DNA of 64,000 nucleotides from BCD1 sp965230565 (GTDB lineage: Bacteria > Bacteroidota > Bacteroidia > Chitinophagales > Saprospiraceae). Positions 16,583 to 25,099 of this stretch are shown one piece after another; positions within the stretch are counted from its first letter, which is position 1; every line of letters starts with the position of its first letter. The stretch covers positions 372,001 through 436,000 of the forward strand of contig CBDDLH010000016.1 of the NCBI GenBank assembly GCA_965230565.1, given 5' to 3'. The translations under genes were made by a program, and so were the position numbers. The notes under the pieces are model-generated. The model saw nothing but the letters and a program-made list of their open reading frames with translations. It was not told where the DNA came from and did not search any database.

Positions 16583-19500
16583 TTAATCCTTAACAACTTT
16601 TATAGTAGTCGTAGCCGTTCCACTTTGGATGCGGGCGAAATAAAGCCCGTCAGCCAATTGAGCTACATCGATCGTCGCCGTATTGATTCCTTTGATACCG
16701 GTACCTCTTTGAGAAGTCAGCAATGATCCGTCAAGGCCGATCAACTCAATGCTGTAATGTCCAGCCTCCGAGAGGTTAAATTTGAAATTAGCCGTTCTGG
16801 TAACCGGATTCGGGAATACAGTGGTTTCTGAAATAACCTCCACTTCATCAACATCAGTCGTCAGTGAGTATTGAGGAGTTCCAGTAAAGCCATCTTCATC
16901 ATCTCCTTCACCAATGGTAACTGTTGCAGTAAATGCATTTGTGCAGCCACTTTCTGTGGTAATGGTCAAGGTCACTTCATAGGTTCCCGGACCTTCATAC
17001 TCATGGATCGTGATGTATTCATCACTGGTAGTACCGTCACCGAAATCCCAATTGAATTCAATAGCATCCGGGCTGGACATATTCAGGAAGAACACTGTAT
17101 TCTCACCAACACCTGTTGCCGGGTCACCTCCGATAAACGGAACGAACAGTGATACGCATTCACTTTCATACCAGACATCAGGGTCAGAGAATACCAACAT
17201 AGTTACAGCACTGGAGCAATCTTCATTACCAACTGTAAGTGTCACCAGGTATACACCAGGATTTTCATAAGTGTGCACAGGATTCTGTTCATCACTGCTG
17301 TTGCCATCACCAAAGTCCCAGATCCAGTAATCATTCTCACCAATGGAAGCGTCAAAGAACGCAAAGGAAGTTCCTGCATCATTAGCTAATTCGAAATAGA
17401 ACATAGCCTGACAATCAGGACCTTCGTAGTATCCGTCATCCGCAACGCACAAGTGTAATACATAAACTGATGTGCAACCTTCTGAAGTTTCAATTTCCAA
17501 CACTACTTCATAAATGCCTTCTTCTTCGTAAGTATGCTCCGGATTTTGTTCATTACTGGTATTTCCATCTCCGAAATCCCATGACCAGGATACAATCTCG
17601 CCTTCTGAAGTATAAGATGCATCAATGAAGGAAACCTCAAGACCGATAATACCGATTGGATTATCAGAATTCACATAGAAATCAGCGTAACAATCCTGTT
17701 CCCAGTCGCAATCCACAAAATATTCAGGATCAAATCCTTCACACTCAGCAAAGCATGCATTCGGGAAGGTCAGAATACCACCCCAATCCGTGATTACACA
17801 GACCGGATCCCACTCATCAGGACAGTCACAGTCGTCGTCACAATCAACGAAGCTATCCGGACCGTAACCTTCACATTGTGCGAAACAGATGTTGACAAAT
17901 TCTATAATATCTCCCGTCTCCGTAATTACACAAACAGGGTCGTAATATTCCGGACATTCACATCCATCACATTCGAAATACTGGTCTGCAGTAAAGCCTT
18001 CGCATTCCGCATAACATGGATTCGGGAAGGTAATAATTCCTCCGTCAGGAGTTGCTACACAAACCGGGTCCCATTCGTCCGGACAGACACATTCGTCATC
18101 ACAATCCACAAAAGTATCATCACCAAAACCTGCACAATTAGCAAAACAAGCATTCGGGAAGGTGATGATTCCTGCACCGGTGGCCACACACACTGGCTCC
18201 CAGATATCAGGACAGTTACAATCGTCCTCGCAATCAACGAAGCTATCCGGACCGTAACCTTCACATTGTGCAAAACAGAAGTTATCAAACTGAATGATGT
18301 TCCCATCTTCGGTCAAAACACATACCGGGTCATAAAATTCCGGACATTCACATCCATCACAAGGGAAATATACGTCAGGCGTAAATCCTTCACATTCAGC
18401 GAAACAGGCATTTGGGAAAGTGAGGAACCCTCCGGATGGAGTAGCTACACAGACCGGATCCCATTCGTCCGGGCAATTACAATCGTCCTCACAATCAACG
18501 AATGAGTCAGGCCCATAACCTTCACATTCCGCATAACAAGCATTCGGGAAAGTCAATATTGCACCACCAGTGGCCACACATACCGGATCCCAAACATCAT
18601 CACATTCACAATCGTCGCAATCCACAAAATCTTCTGGTCCGTAGCCATCGCACATGGCAAAACAATCATTAGAATAGGTTATTATTTCACCAGCATCATT
18701 GACCACACATACAGGTGCCCAGAGATCATAACAATTACAATCGTCCTCACAATCAACGAATGAATCTTCTCCAAATCCTTCACACTCGGCAAAACACTCA
18801 TTTGGAAATTCAATGATTTCTCCGTCAGGTGTAATGACACAAACAGGGTCCCAAATCAGGTAACAATCACATGGATCTTCCCATTCACAATCAAAAACAT
18901 CTTCTTCCGTAAACCCTTCACACTCGGCAAAACAAATATTACTAAAGGTGATGGTATCTCCCAGAGCAGTTACTACACATACGGGATCCCAATATTCCGG
19001 GCAACCACATTCAATGTCTTCGTCAAGCCAGATAACAGAAGTATAAGAAGCAGAACAGGAGTCGTTGGCTATTGTTAAGGTAACCACATACTCTCCTGGT
19101 TCTGCCCATTCATGGATTGGGTTTTGTTCATTACTTGATGTTCCATCGCCAAAGTCCCATTGCCAGGAAGTTGCCGGAGGAAATACATAGGATAGATCGA
19201 AAAAGGCAGCTTCGTAAGGCTCCACCCCGATTTGCTCATAAAAGAAAAAAGCGTCACAAACAACCTCGGGATCATCCGGATCGTCATCCACGCAAATATG
19301 AAAATCCAATTCAATGGATACATCTCCATCTGCAACAGTTATGAATTCCTGCAACTCTTCGCCGGTGCAGAAATCAAAAACACTGATGATTGCCAGAAAA
19401 TCAACAATTGGAGAAGGTTCTCCCTGAAATTCCAGCAAATATTGGCCCGATTCATCCGTGAAAGCTTCCCAGACATTTCCATCTGCTGTGACAATCATAA

Positions 19501-19633
19501 CAGGATAGCCAGGAACTGGCTGTGCATTATCCTCTTCTCCTGCATAAACGAATCCGCTTATGGTAACATTTTGGGCCATGACCCAAAAGCTCAAAAGCAT
19601 CAAACCTAAGGTGTAAAAGGTTTTTAATTTCAT
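16583..19633 (-). CDS. Secreted T9SS protein with ten Kazal-like Cys repeats and four PKD domains
   Basis: 1016 residues. Signal peptide ends near MAQ. Then a carboxypeptidase-regulatory-like beta domain (about 22-115), one PKD domain (126-204, with WDFGDGTSSNEQNP), ten tandem Cys-rich repeats of about 43 residues (209-642), three more PKD domains (about 648-905), and a T9SS type-A sorting domain starting VFPNPV and ending KVVKD. Each repeat reads C-x-C-x7-C ... F-x2-N-x-C-x3-C ... C, the cysteine and Asn pattern of Kazal protease inhibitors, with DPVCV in place of the usual PVCG. A cell-surface protease-inhibitor or adhesive role is inferred. The protein is strongly acidic. Alternative: a purely structural, calcium-stabilised Cys repeat. 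Confidence 0.88.
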   Translation of the reverse strand: MKLKTFYTLGLMLLSFWVMAQNVTISGFVYAGEEDNAQPVPGYPVMIVTADGNVWEAFTDESGQYLLEFQGEPSPIVDFLAIISVFDFCTGEELQEFITVADGDVSIELDFHICVDDDPDDPEVVCDAFFFYEQIGVEPYEAAFFDLSYVFPPATSWQWDFGDGTSSNEQNPIHEWAEPGEYVVTLTIANDSCSASYTSVIWLDEDIECGCPEYWDPVCVVTALGDTITFSNICFAECEGFTEEDVFDCEWEDPCDCYLIWDPVCVITPDGEIIEFPNECFAECEGFGEDSFVDCEDDCNCYDLWAPVCVVNDAGEIITYSNDCFAMCDGYGPEDFVDCDDCECDDVWDPVCVATGGAILTFPNACYAECEGYGPDSFVDCEDDCNCPDEWDPVCVATPSGGFLTFPNACFAECEGFTPDVYFPCDGCECPEFYDPVCVLTEDGNIIQFDNFCFAQCEGYGPDSFVDCEDDCNCPDIWEPVCVATGAGIITFPNACFANCAGFGDDTFVDCDDECVCPDEWDPVCVATPDGGIITFPNPCYAECEGFTADQYFECDGCECPEYYDPVCVITETGDIIEFVNICFAQCEGYGPDSFVDCDDDCDCPDEWDPVCVITDWGGILTFPNACFAECEGFDPEYFVDCDWEQDCYADFYVNSDNPIGIIGLEVSFIDASYTSEGEIVSWSWDFGDGNTSNEQNPEHTYEEEGIYEVVLEIETSEGCTSVYVLHLCVADDGYYEGPDCQAMFYFELANDAGTSFAFFDASIGENDYWIWDFGDGNSSDEQNPVHTYENPGVYLVTLTVGNEDCSSAVTMLVFSDPDVWYESECVSLFVPFIGGDPATGVGENTVFFLNMSSPDAIEFNWDFGDGTTSDEYITIHEYEGPGTYEVTLTITTESGCTNAFTATVTIGEGDDEDGFTGTPQYSLTTDVDEVEVISETTVFPNPVTRTANFKFNLSEAGHYSIELIGLDGSLLTSQRGTGIKGINTATIDVAQLADGLYFARIQSGTATTTIKVVKD
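17708..19009 (-). repeat. Ten-unit coding tandem repeat (Kazal-like array)
   Basis: About ten units of roughly 129 bp encode residues 209-642 of the protein at 16583-19633. Several units are alike at DNA level, for example the blocks encoding CEGYGPDSFVDC, which suggests expansion and homogenisation by unequal recombination. A two- to four-unit higher-order pattern is visible: units ending in YFPCDG or YFECDG are each followed by units starting CECPE. Confidence 0.85.
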
Positions 19634-19681
19634 TTTTTTGTACTTTTGTTTTGGTTAAATAATTGTAGAATATTTATTTTT

Positions 19682-19713
19682 CCACACAGCCACCTTTACT
19701 TGGGTGGTTGTGT
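19682..19713. terminator. Stem-loop after the dockerin-like gene
   Basis: ACACAGCCACC (19684-19694) and GGTGGTTGTGT (19703-19713) pair with one weak position. It lies directly beyond the stop codon at 19718. The T run (TTTTTTT) is on the plus-strand side, so for the minus-strand gene it would act only as a 3' stem. Confidence 0.5.
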
Positions 19714-19717
19714 TTTT

Positions 19718-20839
19718 TTATCGACTAATGATTATTTTTTTGGTCAGAATTCCTGAATCCGTGCGGATTTGAAGTAAGTACATCCCGCCGGGCAAATCCT
19801 GAGGTAGATCAATTTCTATATTCCTGTCCTCTTTGAACTCTATTGCATTTTGCATCTTCCCAAAACTATTTAACAGGATCACCTCATTTATGCTAGTTGG
19901 AGACTCAATTCGGATATGATCTTTTGCCGGATTAGGAAAAACCCTAATTTTTTCTAGAATCGGATGGTTAGTATTTAAAGGTAATGCATCAGGACCATAA
20001 ACCATTACACTTACGCTGTCCGAAGCAATCGGCAAAGTCCAGAAATCCCCATTGACGGCTTTGATTTCTTTTATGTTAATGATCACATTAGAGCTGTCTG
20101 AAGGTGAAGCCAATAAGGTTCCAAGGTCATCAATTACTATTAAGGAGAGAGTACCAATTTTCCCTTGTCCGTCAATCGGAAAATTCCCCTTTCGACTTAT
20201 AGCTATTTCTTTTACGCCAATTTCCTCTTCCGGTCCGATAAAATCAAAACTTCCTTCACCGGAATTGAGCCAGGAGGATTCATCAAATGAGAATTCAAGA
20301 TCAGCAATAAAATCTGCATCGTATTCTATGGTAAATGCTATACCCTGGAAGGACTCCAGTGGTAGATCTTCAGAACCCAATAAGACAGGGATTTCAATGT
20401 AAGTGCCTGAAGTCGGATAGTCTGGAACTTCATTTTTGTCGAGCATCAATTGGGAATGAATCTCGGGCAATCCTTCAAAAAAGGTCACAACTTCCGATCC
20501 TCCATCATGAACTTGTCCATAATTGATGGAAATGGTAGCAAGGTCAAGAAAATTAACTACACCATTTCCATCTGCATCAGCAAAGGCATAATTCAAACCT
20601 TGAGGGAAAAATTCCTCCCAGGTAACCGGGATCGCCTGTGTTGAAGGCTGTCCTCCGGTTTCTATTCGCGCAGGTCCGGTTGTTCCCCATGCATACCCGA
20701 CATTAAGAACGTCCAAATGATTAACCAGGCCGTTGTTATCCGCATCACCGGGGAATACCTGTCCCCTGGCAACATTGGGTTGCATAATCAAAAATATCAG
20801 GGAGAGCGCTGTACAATACCGTAAAAACTTTACGAGCAT
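19718..20839 (-). CDS. Secreted dockerin-repeat protein with T9SS sorting domain
   Basis: 373 residues. Signal peptide to about residue 26, then two calcium-loop dockerin-like repeats, GDADNNGLVNHLDVLNV (31-47) and ADADGNGVVNFLDLATI (87-103), separated by a longer linker than in clostridial dockerins. A beta-sandwich region (about 130-285) has the alternating pattern of cohesin-like or Ig-like domains. The T9SS sorting domain begins at IRVFPNPAKDHI and ends KKIIISR. A structural role at the cell surface is inferred. No matching scaffoldin is visible. The gene is followed by the Kazal/PKD gene on the same strand. Confidence 0.8.
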   Translation of the reverse strand: MLVKFLRYCTALSLIFLIMQPNVARGQVFPGDADNNGLVNHLDVLNVGYAWGTTGPARIETGGQPSTQAIPVTWEEFFPQGLNYAFADADGNGVVNFLDLATISINYGQVHDGGSEVVTFFEGLPEIHSQLMLDKNEVPDYPTSGTYIEIPVLLGSEDLPLESFQGIAFTIEYDADFIADLEFSFDESSWLNSGEGSFDFIGPEEEIGVKEIAISRKGNFPIDGQGKIGTLSLIVIDDLGTLLASPSDSSNVIINIKEIKAVNGDFWTLPIASDSVSVMVYGPDALPLNTNHPILEKIRVFPNPAKDHIRIESPTSINEVILLNSFGKMQNAIEFKEDRNIEIDLPQDLPGGMYLLQIRTDSGILTKKIIISR

Positions 20840-21040
20840 AAGTAGGTCACTTTTAATTGCATGGTAAAATTACCACCAGAAAATGTCAGAAACAATTACA
20901 TATTTGACAAATTATCAAAATAATATTTTAATTAAATTTCATTTATTTATTGATTTTCAATTACTTATAATATTTTTTAATCCAAAAAATCGAAAATTTA
21001 TCTAATAAATAGGTGGAAATTATTTTTCTTTGTTAGCTAA

Positions 21041-21490
21041 ATGACATTTTCAGACCAGCCGAAAAACGAAAAAATGATAAAAAGTAAACTGGTAGAGCTG
21101 TTAAAACAATTCGAAGGCAAGGATTGGAGGGCTTTCGGCAATTACCTCAATTCTCCCTATTTCAATAAAAGTGCAGAGGTTATTGCCTTAATGGAATTTA
21201 TTAGACTGATGGCTGAAAAGTCTTTCCCTGGGTCAGAAATGGAAAGAAAAAATGTCTATCAGGTGATTTTTCCAAATCAGCCATATAATGACAAAAACCT
21301 GAATCATTTGATGAGCCAGTTATTCAAACATGCAGAACGTTTTTTGAGTATCGAGGCATTCGAACAGGACGGAATACTACCTGATTACTATCTCCTGAAC
21401 GTTTATGTCAATAGGAAATTAGACAAACCCTACCAGCTTGCATTCAAAAGAGCACAAAAAAAACTCCATGACTCTCCATTATCGGGATGA
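21041..21490 (+). CDS. Conserved hypothetical protein, N-terminal part of a frameshifted gene
   Basis: A 149-codon frame whose sequence from MIKSKLVELLKQFEGKDW (Met at 21074, a better start than 21041) is helical and contains NYLNSPYFNKSAEV and VFPNQPYNDKNLNHLMSQL-like blocks of a Bacteroidota protein family that I know only as hypothetical. The family normally continues as a long helical repeat protein. Here the frame stops soon after an A8 run at 21456-21463, and the continuation is found in the next frame (21438-22490). No signal peptide or membrane segment is present. Confidence 0.7.
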   Translation: MTFSDQPKNEKMIKSKLVELLKQFEGKDWRAFGNYLNSPYFNKSAEVIALMEFIRLMAEKSFPGSEMERKNVYQVIFPNQPYNDKNLNHLMSQLFKHAERFLSIEAFEQDGILPDYYLLNVYVNRKLDKPYQLAFKRAQKKLHDSPLSG

Positions 21491-22490
21491 TAAATTTTAC
21501 TTTCAGGAATATCTTTTGGAAGATATTGCCGACAAACATTTCCAGTCCAAAGAATTAAGGCAATACGATGAACACCTGGAAAAAGCTTCTGCCGCATTCG
21601 ACAGATTCTATTATGCTCAAAAACTCAAATACCTGGTCGCCAAACTTGGCTGGGAGAAGATCATTTCCAAACCATTTGAAAGACCTATGATGGAAGAGGT
21701 TCAGGCCATCATAAAAAACTATGACTTGCTGGAGATCCCACAGATTAAAGTCTACTATCAGTTGTTATTGATGTTGACCCAAAAGGATTCTGAACCATAC
21801 TATGAAGAATTGAAAAATAATCTTGCGAATTATTCAAAGCTATTTCCAAAAAAAGAACTTACCAACCTCTACTCTTTCATCAGTAATTATTGCGCGGAAA
21901 AAATCCGTAAAGGAGATAAGAAATATACCCGGGAACTTATGGATGTATATATTAAAGGCCTTGAGGATGGATTTTTCCTCGATGATGGCATGGTTTCTCC
22001 CTGGCTGTTTAAAAACATGGTCAAACTGGGGCTGGGGTTGAAAAATTATGGGTGGACAGCAGAATTTATCGCTGATTACAGTGAAAGATTACCGGAAGAA
22101 AAAAGGAAAGATGCCTATTATTTTAATATGGCCGACATGTTTTACGCTCAAAAAAAGTACGATGAAGCGATTTTTTATTTGAATCAGGTGGAGTTCTCTG
22201 ATGTTCATTACAGCTTAGGCGCCAAGGAATTATTACTTCGGATTTATTACACCATCGGAGAAACAGAAGCATTTCTTTCATTGGTATTTTCCTTCAGGAT
22301 TTATTTAAAGAGGAATAAACTTGTCACTACCGAAACAAAAACAGCCTACGACAACTTTATCCGATGCGTTCACCAGTTGCATAAAAATGACAAAAAAAAG
22401 ATAGAAGTCATTGAAGAAAAAATCAATAATACAAAATTGCTGATTGCCAGAAACTGGCTGCTACAGCAGGTGAACTTGCAAAAAACTTAG
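21438..22490 (+). CDS. Conserved hypothetical helical-repeat protein, C-terminal part of a frameshifted gene
   Basis: This frame is open from a TTG at 21438 but meaningful from about YRDDKFYFQEYLLEDIAD onward. It is alpha-helical, with TPR-like pairs in the second half (YYFNMADMFYAQKKYDEAIFYLNQVEF). Shortening the A8 tract at 21456-21463 by one base joins it to the upstream frame, giving one protein of about 470 residues (QKNSMTLHYRDD at the junction). It ends in a lysine-rich helix, a probable coiled coil. Function is unknown. The break is a homopolymer indel, either real or from sequencing, and transcriptional slippage on A8 could restore the frame. Confidence 0.72.
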   Translation: MHSKEHKKNSMTLHYRDDKFYFQEYLLEDIADKHFQSKELRQYDEHLEKASAAFDRFYYAQKLKYLVAKLGWEKIISKPFERPMMEEVQAIIKNYDLLEIPQIKVYYQLLLMLTQKDSEPYYEELKNNLANYSKLFPKKELTNLYSFISNYCAEKIRKGDKKYTRELMDVYIKGLEDGFFLDDGMVSPWLFKNMVKLGLGLKNYGWTAEFIADYSERLPEEKRKDAYYFNMADMFYAQKKYDEAIFYLNQVEFSDVHYSLGAKELLLRIYYTIGETEAFLSLVFSFRIYLKRNKLVTTETKTAYDNFIRCVHQLHKNDKKKIEVIEEKINNTKLLIARNWLLQQVNLQKT

Positions 22491-22502
22491 AAAAGTGGAT
22501 CT

Positions 22503-22593
22503 CACGCAGATGCCGCAGATTTACGCAGATAAAAAGAAAGTAAATGCTAAATTTATTCAATTCTTGTCTGCGATCCTCTGCGAGATCAGCGTG
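22503..22593. repeat. Imperfect 27-base inverted repeat
   Basis: Arm 22503-22529 (CACGCAGATGCCGCAGAT...) and arm 22567-22593 pair with about seven mismatches around a 37-base loop. It belongs to the class of CGCAGAT-rich intergenic palindromes often seen in Bacteroidota. It lies between convergent genes. Confidence 0.7.
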
Positions 22594-22660
22594 AAATAAT
22601 ACGTTTAATTTGAGCCCCAGACTCATTTTTTAAGTCTAGGATATTTTATCCTCCAGTCCT

Positions 22661-24811
22661 CTATTGTTTGACAAACTTCCGGATAAGCGGATTGCCTTGG
22701 TCAGATACCATAGTTACAAAATAAACACCTGGTGCCAAATGTCCAATGGAAGCACGATAACCTAATGCTGTAGACTCCATATCCACCACAAACTGCTTTC
22801 CGGCAGAATCACTGAATTGTATGGTACTTATTCCCTTTTTTTCCGATCCGATCATAATATCAATTTGATCCGTTGTAGCCGGATTAGGGAAAATGTCGAT
22901 TCCTGTGGATGGCCTCTCAAAAGTTATTGTCCTGACGGGACTATAGGAACTGTGCCCGTCAAAATCGGTTTGTTTTAATCGGTAATAATTGATTCCGGCA
23001 AGTGGTTCTCTGTCAATGAATTCATAAGTTATCAGGCTTGTAGAAAATCCTGCTCCTGTTACTTCACCTATTGTTTCATATGCTTTTCCGTCCGCCGATC
23101 TCTCAATAGAGAAATGATCGTTTTCGTGCTCATGAACAGTTTCCCAATCCAGCACAACCGAAGATTCTACCTGGTAAGCCTTGAAATTTAATAACTCAAC
23201 CGGCAATAACGCACAGTCAATTGCCGGGACAGCAATCATTGGTTCTGGCGTCGAAATACAGTTTGATTGGGTGCTATGTGCCACTTTAAAAGTACCCGCA
23301 GCGATGTCCTCTGAAGAAAGACTGCGTATTTCTGCTCCATTGGACAAGGTATAATGCATGACCTTCCCCGGAGAAACAATGTGACCTAAACCATGAGCAT
23401 GTCCTAATTCATGAACTGCTGTACTTTCAAAATCGAATTGGCTGCCGGAAGCACCTCCAGGTCCATAATTCCAGGAAAAACCTCCGGTCAAATTTGAGTT
23501 AAACCGAATATCTATTTCTTCCAGATACCAAAGGGTGTTTTCCATGGAACATGCCCCATTGGCCAAAGCAGAATATCGGGTAGTTGTAACACCAAGCGTT
23601 CCCCCTGAAATACTTTGGAAAATGATAATATTTCCATTATCTCCGGCATGGCCCTCAGAAGTTCCGGAATCATCAAAATCAAAATTCACTCCGGTACTAC
23701 ATCTCCAGGTTTCAAGAGCCCTTTCAAATGCATCCTGTGCTGCACTGTTCCCATACATGCTATTCATAGCTGAAGGGGCATTATTATTGTATTCAAAAGT
23801 ATAACCTCCCTGGCCATCCATGTCTACCATTTCAAGCCTGTTTCGGTGGTCTCCGGCCCAGTTATAAAAATCACTGGCTACATTGTTTATTCCATAATCA
23901 ACAGCTATGGCAGCTGATCCAATACTGGTCCCTGCGACATCTTTTACTTCAACTGTTCCCGTACCCGCTTCGGTTGGGATCTTAAGCCTTACTTCTGTGT
24001 CAGACCAGGAAACAATATCTGAATCGATACTATTAAGCGGTACGACGTATTCACTACTACCTCCTGCATCAGCATCTGAAAACACTATGGTCCCAATACT
24101 TCCTCCGAAACCGCTTCCGGTAATGATCAGTTCGTTATTTTCTTCAATGGTACCTGATACGTAGGAACTTGGATTAGTGCCGGCACCATTATTAAGACCG
24201 AGAATTATTTTGGGAGAATCAGACAAGACCTCTGCAGGTCGGGCTCTGTACGCTGAACCGTCAGGTCTTTCGGATTTTTGTCTGGTTGTTTTTTCGACCC
24301 TTTCCAATAGCTCAACCTCTGACATAGGATCCTCTGCAATACGGTCAATATATTTACCGCTTTGGTATTTCAATATACCCTGAACACCGAACACAGGCCG
24401 GCATTGTTCCAAATCCGGATATTGCATTCTTACGGTGCGATTATCAATGGATTGCTCATCCGCAGTCAGTAAAACAAATACTTCTTCTCCGAGAGCCATA
24501 TTGACGCCAGGAAAAGTTCTCTCCATTTTGTTACCAACTATTCCTCCTTCTGTGATAACACCAATTTGCTCTACACCGTATTTAGGACCTTTGGCAAAGG
24601 CAGTCACCTCGACAATATGCAACGTATAAATATTTTTACCTTCGACATCCCAATAGGATACTTTTTCTGAAACAGTACCAATTATTGCAGTAGTCGAGCC
24701 ATCAATACGTTCCTCAAGTTCAACGGGATAAATTTGAGCGTTGACAGAAGCAATGGAAAGCAAAAGCAATACAATAGCTGAAATGAAAATTTTGTGCATA
24801 ACGCTTTTCAT
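22661..24811 (-). CDS. Secreted metzincin-type metalloprotease with T9SS sorting domain
   Basis: 716 residues. Signal peptide to about residue 25. A poorly recognised beta-rich N-terminal region is followed by an IPT/TIG-like domain (about 198-305) and a matrixin-like protease domain (about 310-500). The zinc motif HELGHAHGLGH gives His467, His471, His477 and Glu468, and the Met-turn is VMHYT with Met485. An Ig/FN3-like module (about 548-635) of the kind that precedes T9SS tails is followed by a sorting domain from FPNPATTDQI to the end. It should be exported and cell-attached or released. No propeptide cysteine switch is obvious. Substrate is unknown. Confidence 0.9.
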   Translation of the reverse strand: MKSVMHKIFISAIVLLLLSIASVNAQIYPVELEERIDGSTTAIIGTVSEKVSYWDVEGKNIYTLHIVEVTAFAKGPKYGVEQIGVITEGGIVGNKMERTFPGVNMALGEEVFVLLTADEQSIDNRTVRMQYPDLEQCRPVFGVQGILKYQSGKYIDRIAEDPMSEVELLERVEKTTRQKSERPDGSAYRARPAEVLSDSPKIILGLNNGAGTNPSSYVSGTIEENNELIITGSGFGGSIGTIVFSDADAGGSSEYVVPLNSIDSDIVSWSDTEVRLKIPTEAGTGTVEVKDVAGTSIGSAAIAVDYGINNVASDFYNWAGDHRNRLEMVDMDGQGGYTFEYNNNAPSAMNSMYGNSAAQDAFERALETWRCSTGVNFDFDDSGTSEGHAGDNGNIIIFQSISGGTLGVTTTRYSALANGACSMENTLWYLEEIDIRFNSNLTGGFSWNYGPGGASGSQFDFESTAVHELGHAHGLGHIVSPGKVMHYTLSNGAEIRSLSSEDIAAGTFKVAHSTQSNCISTPEPMIAVPAIDCALLPVELLNFKAYQVESSVVLDWETVHEHENDHFSIERSADGKAYETIGEVTGAGFSTSLITYEFIDREPLAGINYYRLKQTDFDGHSSYSPVRTITFERPSTGIDIFPNPATTDQIDIMIGSEKKGISTIQFSDSAGKQFVVDMESTALGYRASIGHLAPGVYFVTMVSDQGNPLIRKFVKQ

Positions 24812-25099
24812 AAAAGGGGGATTTAAGTAGTTTTTAAATGAATATAATTGCTATAAAATCCTGTATATAAGGATTTGATTATATAAAAGGAGTTTAGTCA
24901 GAACCGAGGTTCATCCCAATGGAAGTGTTGTTTTAGAAAATTATAACCGGTAAGTGGTTAGAACTGAGGGTGAATGATATGCTGTTTTTCCAAAAGTAAT
25001 AATATTTTCTTTTTTGAACCGTTTTCCAAAAGGAATTTATCCAGCCTAAATAAAAAATCTCTTATTTTGAGATACTTTTTTAAAAAACCAAACATACAT

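Noticed and set aside
17876..18505. Long open frame (209 codons) antisense to the Kazal-like array
   Set aside because: It is a frame opened by the codon bias of the repeat on the other strand and has no start context or protein-like features of its own.
17708..19009. Regular DNA repeats resembling an array such as CRISPR
   Set aside because: The period of about 129 bp is coding and keeps reading frame, Cys pattern and variable silent sites. It is a protein repeat.
19718..20839. Evidence of a cellulosome-like complex from dockerin repeats
   Set aside because: No scaffoldin with tandem cohesins is seen, and dockerin-like modules are common at the ends of Bacteroidota secreted proteins without cellulosomes.
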